Below are positions 56,167 through 64,000 of a stretch of 64,000 nucleotides of DNA, piece after piece (the first letter of the stretch is position 1; the number at the start of each line of letters is the position of its first letter). The position numbers and the translations under genes were made by a program. The stretch is from an uncultured Acidobacteriaceae bacterium. GTDB lineage: Bacteria > Acidobacteriota > Terriglobia > Terriglobales > Acidobacteriaceae. The stretch covers positions 62,001-126,000 of the forward strand of contig CALFMO010000032.1 in assembly GCA_937879855.1 (NCBI GenBank), given 5' to 3'. The notes under the pieces were generated by a model. That model did no database searches and had not been told where the DNA came from. It worked only from the letters and a program-made list of their open reading frames with translations.

Positions 56167-56475
56167 GTGAAAGATCCCTATAAAGTTTTGCGCGAGAAAG
56201 AGCAGGATGTCGAGCGGCTCCGCAAAGAGATTCAGGCGCTGCGCACAGTGATTCCGCTGCTTGCTGATGACCAACCCTCCGCCGCTGATGCCGATAATGT
56301 TATGCGCGAACTGCGCGAGGCCACTTCCCGCAAAGGTATGCCTGAGCTGGAACCCTTCGCCAGGCACTTGCGAACTTCGAGCTCGCAAAGCGGTAAGCGC
56401 CATCCGCGACGTGTCGGGTCTGAAACATCTCCAAGCGCCAGTACCGAAACCGATCCCGGCGACACAAATCGCTAA
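56167..56475 (+). CDS. Small coiled-coil hypothetical protein (102 aa)
   Basis: GTG 56167 opens KDPYKVLREKEQDVERLRKE then IQALRTVIPLLADD, a short coiled coil with the fixed start (M)KDPY-VLR-KE that I recognise as a recurrent form of small Acidobacteriota proteins. The second half (from about residue 60) is Ser/Arg-rich and disordered. No function known. It precedes a zinc-ribbon gene on the same strand. Confidence 0.6.
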   Translation: MKDPYKVLREKEQDVERLRKEIQALRTVIPLLADDQPSAADADNVMRELREATSRKGMPELEPFARHLRTSSSQSGKRHPRRVGSETSPSASTETDPGDTNR

Positions 56476-56505
56476 TTTCCTTTTCAGCGTGAGAAAATTC
56501 TCGGC

Positions 56506-56676
56506 GTGCCTCAGAAGCAGAAAATCAATCTCGAAAAAGTGATGGCGTCCCTCAACACTTCGTGCCCGAAGTGCGGATGCTCGATTACGCTTGACAAGAT
56601 CCGCCGCATCGACTCTGAGCGGATCGCGTGTCCTGAATGTGGGGAGCGTTTCGTCCCCCAGAAGCACAGACCATAA
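56506..56676 (+). CDS. Short zinc-ribbon protein (56 aa)
   Basis: GTG 56506 reads (M)PQKQKINLEKVMASLNTSC; the product has CPKCGCSITLDKIRRIDSER and IACPECGERF, two CxxC knuckles that should bind one zinc ion. At 56 residues it is a stand-alone zinc ribbon, perhaps nucleic-acid or protein-binding. The ribosome site is weak, but the two complete knuckles at canonical spacing make chance unlikely. Confidence 0.6.
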   Translation: MPQKQKINLEKVMASLNTSCPKCGCSITLDKIRRIDSERIACPECGERFVPQKHRP

Positions 56677-56847
56677 CCATATCTCCGGCACGCGGGCCCG
56701 GAGGTTTGAAGACCCAAGCACATTTGGAGCAGCCCCAACCACGAAAGCGCGGTTGGTCGATCCACACCATCTCGCGCGGCATTGCAGCATTGTACCGGGG
56801 GAGTGGTTTAACTGCGACTGTCCACGTTGTGCGGCCTATCAGGCCGA

Positions 56848-57096
56848 TTAGAACTCACAACTCGATTTAGGTTCACCGCGTGCGCGCGCGGCGAAGCCAG
56901 TCACGCTGTCCGCTCGATATCCTCCGGCATCACCGTCGGAGGGGCCGCCGTCTTCGAACTTCAGAACAAAAGTCGTGATGTGTTTCCTCGCCAGAGGTAG
57001 GCTGCCCTTGTCAATGATCACGGCTTTCTGGCCAGAGCGAATCAGTCTCACGGTATCGCCGATCTCGAACCTTTTTCCGAACATTTTGCTCAACAT
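56848..57096 (-). CDS. Small beta-rich hypothetical protein
   Basis: ATG 57096 has AGAGGA nine bases upstream. The 82-residue text MLSKMFGKRFEIGDTVRLIR, SGQKAVIIDKGSLPLARKHI and TTFVLKFEDGGPSDGDAGGY looks like a small SH3/KOW-type barrel. No function is known. It is convergent with the zinc-ribbon gene. Confidence 0.55.
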   Translation of the reverse strand: MLSKMFGKRFEIGDTVRLIRSGQKAVIIDKGSLPLARKHITTFVLKFEDGGPSDGDAGGYRADSVTGFAARARGEPKSSCEF

Positions 57097-57265
57097 TTCG
57101 GTCGTTCCTCTCGCAAAGCGTCGCAAAGAACCGTCATCACAGTTCTAAGATGAGATAGCAAGCCCCAAGGTGTCGCGCGCTGCCTCCCTGCCGGGGTATT
57201 TTGAGTGAAATCGAGATTTTGCAACACCTACCGTCTAAGCTCTGCACTAGCATGTGGGCATACTC

Positions 57266-57499
57266 TCATCGGAGCAGATGAATCACACCATATCCTAGGA
57301 TCAAAAGACCACACACGATCAACACCGCTGAGAACTCGATTGGTACTGGATCGCTCTGTTCACTCACTTCCGGGAATCCACGAGCACCGACACCCTTCCG
57401 TTTAATCCCGGCCCAAACGAGGCTTAAGCCACCAATGCAGGCCAAGATATTTTGGAAGTTGGCGTAGGTCAAGATCGGCAAAACCCCACTCAATGTCAA
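57266..57499 (-). CDS. Small two-helix membrane protein
   Basis: About 77 residues (TTG 57499, start uncertain): helix one NILACIGGLSLVWAGIKRKG, a polar loop (FPEVSEQSDPVPIEF), helix two SAVLIVCGLLILGYGVIHLL. An inner membrane protein with both ends probably cytoplasmic. Family not recognised. Confidence 0.45.
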   Translation of the reverse strand: MTLSGVLPILTYANFQNILACIGGLSLVWAGIKRKGVGARGFPEVSEQSDPVPIEFSAVLIVCGLLILGYGVIHLLR

Positions 57500-57568
57500 T
57501 GCGTGAAATAGAGATGTTACAACAACAACTCGCTCGTTCGGCGGCGATGCCCTGATACGATTGCCCCG

Positions 57569-58476
57569 ATGAGCCGAATTGCCTTGTACTTCGCATCAGG
57601 TGAGTCTCTGTACCTTGGCGCTGCCCTGCTACTGCTTGTGGTAGTCGCGCCTCCACTTCTGAAACGCACATGGATGTTGCGGGCACGCAATGTGGTGGCA
57701 TGGGTCGCCTTGATCTTTATGGTGATGGCCTGTCCGCCGTTTGCCCTAGTTGTTGATCTGATCTTCGTTGCCCTGTTTGTGCTCTGGTTCATCACGTCAA
57801 ATCAGGCCTCGCCGTCGCGAACGTCTATGGGACTGCAAAGGGGTTCAATGCTTGTTCTAGCGGCGTTCCTGCTCGTTCTTACGGCCATCGAGTTTTCTCA
57901 CCGGGTGATGCCAAGGATTACGGGCAGTACCAGCGACCATCTTGTCGTCATTGGGGATTCCATGTCATCTGGAATTGATCCCCGTCTTGAGGCGTGGCCA
58001 CTTGTGCTCCAGCAAACATGTGGAGTGGAGGTAAGAAATCTAGCGAGGCCGGGAGCACAGGTGAGCGAAGGGCTGCTTATCGCAAGGGATTTGACGGACC
58101 GAGATCATCTGGTGCTAATCGAAATTGGTGGCAATGACTTACTGATGGGAGTGTCATCAGACGAGTATGAAAAGGCGCTCGATGCACTGCTGTCAAAAGT
58201 TGCCGCTCCCAACCGCACGGTCTTAATGTTCGAATTGCCACTGTTGCCGAACAAGATTGCCTATGGTCGGATTCAGCGCCGCCTGAGCGCAAAATATCGC
58301 GTATCGCTCATTCCGAAGCGATACCTCGCGCGCAAGTGATAGGCGACGCAAACGCAACGACTGACGGGCTGCATCTTTCGGCTTCAGGTGCACATCGCAT
58401 AGCGGCATTAGTAGCGCAGGTTTTGTCGCCACTCTTGAAATCATGTCAGTCCCAGTCGAATCTTGCCGGGGATTGA
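57569..58476 (+). pseudogene. Membrane-anchored SGNH/GDSL hydrolase, frameshift before the last catalytic block
   Basis: Three membrane helices (YLGAALLLLVVVAPPLL, VVAWVALIFMVMACPPFALV, MLVLAAFLLVLTAIEF) precede an SGNH domain: block I VVIGDSMSSG with nucleophile Ser, block III IEIGGNDLLMG. The main frame stops at TGA 58339, but the +1 frame continues VIGDANATTDGLHLSASGAH to TGA 58476, holding block V DGLH with catalytic Asp and His. One base is missing near 58325-58335, so the product as written lacks two of three catalytic residues. The family deacylates or acylates lipids and polysaccharides. Confidence 0.75.
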
Positions 58477-58549
58477 CCATGACTGTCGCTATCAGGCCCT
58501 TTCACTCAAACCGGTGGGCATGATGAGTGAAATTGATTCCATGACAATG

Positions 58550-58618
58550 TCGGCTCCCTAGCCCCGAGTAAACTTGGTGGTGCTAACCAACCAAAAGGCT
58601 CGGGAGAAAAGGAGCCGA
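58550..58618 (+). promoter_or_regulatory. Nested hairpin covering the transposase ribosome site
   Basis: TCGGCTCC (58550-58557) pairs with GGAGCCGA (58611-58618), CCCGAG (58563-58568) with CTCGGG (58599-58604), and TTGGTGGT with ACCAACCAA (58574-58594) at the top. The GGAG that should serve ATG 58620 is inside the 3' arm, so folding would block translation. Confidence 0.65.
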
Positions 58619-58619
58619 T

Positions 58620-59684
58620 ATGTTGATTATAGGATGCGATTACCACCCGAGCTTTCAGCAAATTGCGTTTGTGGATACGGACACAGGGGAATTCCAGGAA
58701 CGGCGACTCGAGCACCGCGAGGAAGCAGAGAAGTTCTACCGTGAGCTCGCAGTCCAGGGAGTGAGAGTACGCGTGGGGATGGAAGCCAGCGGGCAAGCGC
58801 GCTGGTTCGAGCGACTACTGGCAGAACTGAACATCGAGTTGTGGATCGGGGACGCCACCGAGATCGCTAGGAAGCGGGGACGCAAGCAGAAGACCGATCG
58901 CCAGGATGCGCAACACATTCTGCACTTGCTGCTGAAGGATGACTTTCCGCAGATTTGGGTGCCGAGCTGGGAGAATCGCGATCTGCGGCAACTGCTGTGG
59001 CACCGGCACCGCATGGTGCAGGCGCGCACGCGGATGATGAACCAGTTGCAAGCGGTGGCACTGAACGAAGGTCTCCGCTGCAAGAAGAAGCTGTGGCGGG
59101 AAGGGGGACGAACACAGTTGGAGGCCTTCCGGCTAGCTCCGTGGGCGAGCCGGCGACGGCACGATCTGCTGGAGTTGCTGGATCGACTGAACCCGAAGAT
59201 CGCCGAACTGAGTCAGGCGATCGAGCAAGAAGTGCGGAACTGCCCTGTGGCCCAGCGCTTGATGACCCATCCCGGAGTGGGTCCGCTGACGGCACCGGCG
59301 TTCGTGCTGATCATCGAGAGAGCGGATCGGTTTCAGTGTGGCAAGCAGATCGCGAGCTATCTGGGACTGGTGCCATTGGAGGACTCGAGCGGGAATCGGC
59401 GGCGACTGGGACACATCACGAAACAAGGCAACTCTCTATTACGTTTCCTGCTGGTAGAAGCGGCACAAGTGACGGTGCGCAGCCTTCCGGAATGGCGCAG
59501 CAAGTATGTACACCTGACGATGCGGCGCGGACGGAAAATCGCCAAGGTGGCCATGGCGCGAAAACTGGCGGTTCGCCTTTACTGGATGATGCGCAAGGAA
59601 TGGGATTACAAGCAGCTGAAAGAGTTCGGTTCGCACGCGGGACAACCCGGACATCGCGATGGTGTGAAGTCAAACATCGAGTAA
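58620..59684 (+). CDS. IS110-family DEDD transposase
   Basis: The 354-residue protein begins MLIIGCDYHPSFQQIAFVDT with the first Asp of the RuvC-like DEDD site, then MEASGQARWF with the Glu and RGRKQKTDRQDAQHILHLLL with the later Asp residues. The C-terminal Tnp20 half has PGVGPLTAPAFVLIIERADR and QIASYLGLVPLEDSSGNRRR with the conserved Ser. IS110 enzymes act with a bridge RNA encoded by the element's non-coding end. The gene is intact and could be active. A truncated relative lies 0.4 kb downstream on the opposite strand. Confidence 0.95.
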   Translation: MLIIGCDYHPSFQQIAFVDTDTGEFQERRLEHREEAEKFYRELAVQGVRVRVGMEASGQARWFERLLAELNIELWIGDATEIARKRGRKQKTDRQDAQHILHLLLKDDFPQIWVPSWENRDLRQLLWHRHRMVQARTRMMNQLQAVALNEGLRCKKKLWREGGRTQLEAFRLAPWASRRRHDLLELLDRLNPKIAELSQAIEQEVRNCPVAQRLMTHPGVGPLTAPAFVLIIERADRFQCGKQIASYLGLVPLEDSSGNRRRLGHITKQGNSLLRFLLVEAAQVTVRSLPEWRSKYVHLTMRRGRKIAKVAMARKLAVRLYWMMRKEWDYKQLKEFGSHAGQPGHRDGVKSNIE

Positions 59685-59897
59685 TTGATTGGGTATCCCG
59701 CTCCCTCTGCACGGGGGAGTTCGAAGTAGTAATCATGATCGAGGTTGTGACCGAAGAGATGCATGGGTCGGACTGAGTTTCCGACCTGACACGGATTACG
59801 AGCGGGCCTTGGTTGGTTATGGCAGAACCTTCAACGAGAGCGAAATGGCGCGCTCTTCGGAGTGCACGGGTTAGTACGCTCAAAAGTGCTTGACAGC
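59685..59897 (+). ncRNA. Candidate bridge RNA in the 3' end of the IS1111-type element
   Basis: The 213-base stretch between the transposase stop and the right inverted repeat has a row of hairpins, including GGTCGGA-CTGAGTT-TCCGACC (59766-59786), GGTT...AACC (59815-59829) and AGAGCG...CGCTCT (59837-59856). In IS1111-group elements this is where the bridge RNA is encoded. The guide loops were not resolved by eye. Confidence 0.45.
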
Positions 59898-59930
59898 GCC
59901 GACATTGTCAGAGAGGCGATGTTTCAACAA

Positions 59931-60128
59931 TCAGGAAGAATGCTTGCGCCAAAAGAGTCTTGAATCCGGCGCAACGAACGCGAACTGATCCACTCCACCA
60001 AATTTTGATTCGTTCATGTTGACCCAGCCTACGACCCCAGAACTCATCTTCACTTTCGCCCACCAAACTTTTTCTCCGAGATCAACGTATGTACCCGCGC
60101 AGTCAGTCCCAAGGCAGCCGCTTCGAAC
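59931..60128 (-). pseudogene. C-terminal fragment of an SH3-domain protein cut by an IS remnant
   Basis: The frame ending at 59931 reads RSGCLGTDCAGTYVDLGEKV and WWAKVKMSSGVVGWVNMNES, a bacterial SH3-type barrel. Its upstream part is replaced by IS110 sequence from about 60128, where homology to the transposase ends, so only the C-terminus survives. Confidence 0.5.
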
Positions 60129-60748
60129 TTTTTGCTTTGTGTGTAATCCAAACCCTGGCGCCACATCCAGTACAGATGCACGGCCAGCTTGCGGGCCATT
60201 GCTACTTTCGCAATCTTCCGCCCGCGCCGCATGGCGAGATGAAAGAACTTACTTCGCCACTGGGGTTGACTTCGTACCGTGACCTGTGCCGCTTCCACCA
60301 GCAGAAACCGGAGCAGCACGTTTCCCTGTTTGCTGATGTGTCCCAGTCTCCTCCGGTCCCCACTGGATTTTTCCTCAGGAACCAAACCCACATAGCTGGC
60401 GATCTGCTTGCCGCAGTAAAAGCGCTCCGGAGTTCCGATCACCAACTCGAAAGCCACTGCCGTCAGCGGACCGACTCCGGGATGCGTCCTGAGCAACCGT
60501 GTCACCGGACGTTTCTCCACCTCCACTTCCAGCGCCTGCGTGAGTTCCTGGATCTTGAGTGTCAGTTGGTCGAGTAAGTCGAGTAAGTCCCGCCGCCGTC
60601 GGCTAGCCCAAGGAGCCAGTACGATCGACTCCAGTTCCTGGCGACCGGCCGGCCGCCACAACGCCTTCTTGCGACGCAAGCCTTCGTTCAGCGGCAAAAA
60701 CCGGGAGTTGCCCGGTTCCCATAGAACGATGAGCTGGGTCGCCGGCAA
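60050..60748 (-). pseudogene. Truncated IS110-family transposase remnant
   Basis: From about 60695 down to 60128 the frame matches residues 142 to about 330 of the intact transposase (LNEGLRRKKALWRPAGRQEL, PGVGPLTAVAFELVIGTPER, QIASYVGLVPEEKSSGDRRR). The RuvC-like DEDD half is missing and the last 25 residues are read-through into the interrupted SH3-type gene. It cannot be active. The first 20 residues of the open frame are unrelated flank. Confidence 0.85.
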
Positions 60749-60969
60749 TCGGCAGGCAGATTCTCATCTTGGACAGGCGGCTTACGTCAGCTTAAATGGC
60801 CGAAGGGGAAGGGAGAAAGCCCACACTCTGTTCAAACTGCTGGTTAGCGACCTCCAGGTTCCCGGAAGATTTCACTAAGAGTGTCCTATTTTGCACAGAA
60901 CTGCGAGTGGGCAAAGTGTAAAAGCTAACACCTAGGTCAAAGAGGAGTATTTTGAGGAGGTCGTATCCT

Positions 60970-61734
60970 ATGCGCAAACTGTTTCTATTGATGGTCGTGC
61001 TCTGTCTCGCCGCGACCCTGGCCGCAGCACAAACACAGCCGGCTGCCAGTGTCTGCGAGATCCACGTAAACAAGGTCAAGCCGGGCATGGCGTCCCAGTA
61101 CGAGCAGGCGCGCGCCAAGCATATGGCTTGGCACAAGGGGCAGAACGATTCCTGGTCCTGGGCCGTCTGGGAGATCACCACGGGCGAAGGCACCGGCAAC
61201 TACCTGGTCGGAAGTTGCGGGCACGATTGGAAGGACTTCGACGGGCGCGACAAGTTCCAGGCCGCCGACTCCACTAACGCTAGCTCCACCATGGGTCCGT
61301 ATCTCGCATCCGACACGATGGGGTACTACGTGCAGCGTCCGGACCTATCTCCAGCCACTCCTTCCGGCCCACCGCCGCCGTACCTCAGCGTCACGCATTT
61401 CTTCCTCAGGCCGGAAGGCGTGCTCGATTTTAGCGATGGCGTGAAGAAAGCCAGTGCCGCCATGGCCAAAGCCATGCCCAACAATCCATCGAATTGGTAT
61501 TCCCTCTCCAACGGTGGACCCGGTCCTGAAGTCGTGCTCGTCCGTGACCTCAAGAGCATCTCCGAATTGCAGGGAGTTCCGGGAAAAACAGTCGACCAAA
61601 TCGTCCAGGAAGCCTACGGAGATCAGGGCGCCGCCGTCATGGTCGCGATCCGAAAGGCTTACAACAGATCCTACTCCGAGCTGCTGCATTTTCGTCCGGA
61701 CCTGAGCTATATGCCAGCGGCCGCCAAGCCCTGA
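60970..61734 (+). CDS. Secreted hypothetical protein (254 aa)
   Basis: ATG 60970 follows AGGAGG by nine bases. A clear signal peptide, MRKLFLLMVVLCLAATLAAA (cleaved near AQT), precedes a mature part with VCEIHVNKVKPGMASQYEQA, a start like the dimeric alpha-beta barrel monooxygenase fold, then ending SYSELLHFRPDLSYMPAAAK. Two similar halves (VCEIHVNKVKPG and YLSVTHFFLRPEG) suggest an internal duplication of that fold. Catalytic residues cannot be assigned. It stands alone behind the IS remnant. Confidence 0.65.
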   Translation: MRKLFLLMVVLCLAATLAAAQTQPAASVCEIHVNKVKPGMASQYEQARAKHMAWHKGQNDSWSWAVWEITTGEGTGNYLVGSCGHDWKDFDGRDKFQAADSTNASSTMGPYLASDTMGYYVQRPDLSPATPSGPPPPYLSVTHFFLRPEGVLDFSDGVKKASAAMAKAMPNNPSNWYSLSNGGPGPEVVLVRDLKSISELQGVPGKTVDQIVQEAYGDQGAAVMVAIRKAYNRSYSELLHFRPDLSYMPAAAKP

Positions 61735-62347
61735 CCGACAAAAAAAGGAACACGAGAAACCGGGTGGAGAATCGCATCAGCTAACGCTCCACCCGGAACT
61801 CGCAGCAGTACCTATTTCTGGATGGTTTTGACAGTGCTTCCAAGAAGAATATGGACGTTTAATAGCGCGCGGCACAGTCGAATTGACCGCGAGTCGGGGC
61901 GCCTTTTACTCTTTTCGCGGCCACATCGCGGACGGGGCCTGAAGTTGAGTATCCGACGGAAGGAGTGGCCAGATTAACGCGTTGTTCCATGGTCGAAAGC
62001 CCGCTATCTATTTGATCGCCTCTGACCATACATTAGCTTTCGCGTTTGCAGTGGCTGAGCATCTGCAGAACGGGTGGAACCAGAACCGTTGGGCGGCCGC
62101 GCCAGAAGTACCTTGGCGAGCGGTGTTTGATCCGTTCCCAAAAGTGGTAGAGTCACGGGTAACCCTTCCATAATTCGGTAAGTGAAGGTTTGTGAACAAA
62201 CTGAGCGTTATCTCCTACCTTTACGGACAGACTGTCAGACGGCAATTATTCTCGGTTCGCCGCGAGCAGCGTCAGAGGCGTCATTCGTTGACTAGCGGAT
62301 GTCGCGCCCGTAAGATGAGGCGACATCCGCTAGGCTTGCATCTTCGA
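61735..62347. other. Intergenic region upstream of the kinase
   Basis: 613 bases with short frames only. Near the right end is the perfect inverted repeat listed separately. No tRNA-like structure was found. Confidence 0.4.
62292..62333. promoter_or_regulatory. 14-bp perfect inverted repeat before the kinase start
   Basis: CTAGCGGATGTCGC (62292-62305) and GCGACATCCGCTAG (62320-62333) with a 14-base spacer end 14 bases before ATG 62348. It may be an operator or an RNA hairpin limiting translation; no ribosome site is visible between it and the ATG except CTTCGA. Confidence 0.55.
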
Positions 62348-64000
62348 ATGATCGGCCAGATAATTTCGCGCTACCGCGTCGTCGAAAAGCTTGGCGGCGG
62401 CGGGATGGGCGTGGTCTACAAGGCTGAGGACACGCGGCTGCATCGCTTCGTCGCTCTCAAGTTCCTGCCCGAAGAAGTGGCTCGTGACCCGCAAGCGCTC
62501 GCCCGCTTCCAGCGCGAGGCGCAAGCGGCTTCGGCACTCAATCATCCGAACATCTGCACCATTCACGACATTGGCGAGGAGAACGGCCAGGCGTTCATCG
62601 CCATGGAGTACCTCGACGGCATGACGCTGAAACACCGCATCGGGGGGCGCCCGCTGGATATGGAAGTCCTGCTACCCCTCGCCACTGAAGTGGCCGATGC
62701 GCTCGACGCCGCGCACGCCAAGGGCATCGTGCATCGCGACATAAAGCCAGCCAACATCTTTGTAACCGAGCGCGGGCACGCCAAGATCCTCGACTTCGGG
62801 TTGGCGAAGGTCGCGGCCGCCTGCAGTTCCTCCAGCCAGATGGCATCCGACAACACGCTGACGCGCACGGTGAACGAACAGCAGTTGACCAGTCCCGGGG
62901 CTGCGCTGGGCACGGTGTGTTACATGTCGCCGGAGCAGGTGCGGGCGAAAGAGTTGGATGCCCGCACCGATTTGTTCTCGTTTGGAGCGGTGCTGTATGA
63001 GATGGCGACGGGAGTGTTGCCGTTTCAAGGAGAGAGTTCGGGAGTCATCTTCAAGGCGATCCTCGATTCGACTCCGCCGCCAGCGATTCGGTTTAATTCC
63101 TCGCTGCCGCCAAAGCTGGAAGACATCATCAACAAAGCCCTGGAGAAAGATCGCAGCCTGCGCTACCAGAGTGCAGCGGAGATGCGGGCTGACCTGCAAC
63201 GCCTGAAGCGTGATACCGACTCGGGGCGCTCGGGCTTCATTTCGGGGTCGCAAGCAGGCGCGCAACCAGCGATTGCTGCTATAAGCGGTGCGAGCTCAGC
63301 AGTTCTCCCGGCGCAATCTCGCTCAAGCCGGAAACTCTGGGCTTTCGCCGGCGGCGGAGTCGCGCTGATCATCGTCGGCGTGCTCGCCTACATCGCATCC
63401 CGCCCTGTCCCCACGCCGAGTGTTTCGGGCTATGTTGCCATCACACATGATGGGAATCGCAAGAGCATCGTCGGAACCGACGGCGCACGGCTCTATCTGG
63501 GCGAGTTCTCTGCGGAAGGAAATCTTTTCGGCCAGGTTTCGGTCAACGGCGGAGAAGTGGCCAAGGTGCCACTTCCAACTGGGACCATGGCCCAGCTCGC
63601 GGTTTCGGCTGACGGCTCTACCTTATTGGCTGCCGACTGGGTGGGACAGACCGCATTCCACGGCCCCCTGTGGGCCGTGCCGGTGCTGGGTGGCTCGCCC
63701 CGCAAACTGGGAGACGCCGCTGCTCAGGTCGGAGAATTTTCCCCCGATGGCCAAACCATTGCCTATGGCGATGGCAACGACCTGGATCTGATCAATAGCG
63801 ATGGCACCGGACAGCGCAAACTGATCTCGCTTCCCGACATGGCATTCGATCCCTCTTTTTCGCCGGATGGTAGCGTGGTCCGCTTCCGCCTTGGCGGGGG
63901 GCTTTATGGAGAAGGTCCGCTTTGGGAAGTTTCCATCAACGGTAAGAATCTGCATCCGTTGTTGCCCAATTGGCGCAATCCTCCAAGGGAGTGCTGCGGC
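62348..64000 (+). CDS. Membrane Ser/Thr protein kinase with propeller-type C-terminus (runs off window)
   Basis: ATG 62348 (MIGQIISRYRVVEKLGGGG) opens a frame still open at base 64000 (551 residues seen). Kinase motifs: GGGGMGVVYKAED, Lys in VALKFLPEEVA, HRDIKPANIF, DFGLAK and MSPEQV. A membrane helix (LWAFAGGGVALIIVGVLAYI, about residue 335) follows, then PD40-like beta-propeller repeats (QLAVSADGSTLLAADW, GEFSPDGQTIAYGDG, SFSPDGSVVRFRLGG). It is a PknB-type Hanks kinase with an extracytoplasmic sensor, a layout abundant in Acidobacteriota. Substrates unknown. Confidence 0.93.
   Translation, partial: MIGQIISRYRVVEKLGGGGMGVVYKAEDTRLHRFVALKFLPEEVARDPQALARFQREAQAASALNHPNICTIHDIGEENGQAFIAMEYLDGMTLKHRIGGRPLDMEVLLPLATEVADALDAAHAKGIVHRDIKPANIFVTERGHAKILDFGLAKVAAACSSSSQMASDNTLTRTVNEQQLTSPGAALGTVCYMSPEQVRAKELDARTDLFSFGAVLYEMATGVLPFQGESSGVIFKAILDSTPPPAIRFNSSLPPKLEDIINKALEKDRSLRYQSAAEMRADLQRLKRDTDSGRSGFISGSQAGAQPAIAAISGASSAVLPAQSRSSRKLWAFAGGGVALIIVGVLAYIASRPVPTPSVSGYVAITHDGNRKSIVGTDGARLYLGEFSAEGNLFGQVSVNGGEVAKVPLPTGTMAQLAVSADGSTLLAADWVGQTAFHGPLWAVPVLGGSPRKLGDAAAQVGEFSPDGQTIAYGDGNDLDLINSDGTGQRKLISLPDMAFDPSFSPDGSVVRFRLGGGLYGEGPLWEVSINGKNLHPLLPNWRNPPRECCG

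Larger units (their letters stand above)
58542..59910 (+). mobile_element. Complete IS110-family (IS1111-type) insertion sequence
   Basis: A 13-base perfect inverted repeat, TGACAATGTCGGC at 58542-58554 and GCCGACATTGTCA at 59898-59910, brackets the transposase. Subterminal inverted repeats and a non-coding 3' part of about 210 bases are marks of the IS1111 subgroup; true ends should lie a few bases outside. Length about 1.37 kb fits. Confidence 0.8.

Overview
The window looks like a chromosomal segment of a soil-type Acidobacteriota (probably class Terriglobia). The pointers are a 1.29-kaa Oar-like TonB receptor with an N-terminal carboxypeptidase-regulatory-like domain, a CRTAC1/ASPIC-UnbV protein paired with a multihaem cytochrome, a Ser/Thr kinase fused to a propeller-type extracellular part, small CxxC zinc-ribbon proteins, and moderately GC-rich, loosely packed genes. 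This is inference from gene content; no rRNA, tRNA or CRISPR array is visible.

Layout. 1-4.8 kb: the Anbu peptidase / circularly permuted ATP-grasp / alpha-E / transglutaminase-like locus, with two damaged members. 5-10 kb: small genes, a TPR protein, a HAD phosphatase and a decayed TPR regulator. 10-15 kb: a membrane pentahaem cytochrome with TPRs, one base overlapping a secreted CRTAC1 protein, then a hairpin terminator. 15-20.5 kb: a frameshifted APC permease and the TonB receptor. 20.9-29 kb (minus strand): a nitrogen block (APC permease, PII, AmtB, an unknown protein, an ANTAR antiterminator) and a FixL/FixJ-like two-component pair. 29.9-38.8 kb (minus): copper resistance, with a Cys-rich leader protein, CusC, CusB, CusA and a CPH-type P1B ATPase, followed on the plus strand by OsmC, peroxiredoxin and DsbA-like genes. 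41-48 kb: an accessory zone with FetAB, an RNase H-like protein, PilZ-like and small proteins, several eroded genes, and a response regulator whose phospho-acceptor Asp is Glu. 48.9-54.7 kb: a secreted phosphoesterase, an array of perfect hairpins, more eroded small genes, and a YXWGXW-type secreted protein with 126-bp tandem repeats. 55-64 kb: a lipoprotein, small zinc-ribbon genes, a frameshifted SGNH hydrolase, a complete IS110/IS1111-type element with inverted repeats, an IS110 remnant beside a truncated SH3-like gene, a secreted protein, and the start of a Ser/Thr kinase running off the window.

The clearest coordinated modules are the nitrogen block (transport, PII sensing, ANTAR control) and the Cus/CopB copper island with thiol/peroxide defence next to it. 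The items most worth a second look are: a moved coding block inside the ATP-grasp gene; the IS1111-type element, which has a hairpin over its own ribosome site and a structured 3' non-coding end that could be a bridge RNA; the structured leader between the ANTAR gene and the amtB block; and gene erosion (frameshifts plus true in-frame stops) concentrated in accessory genes while very long genes stay intact.
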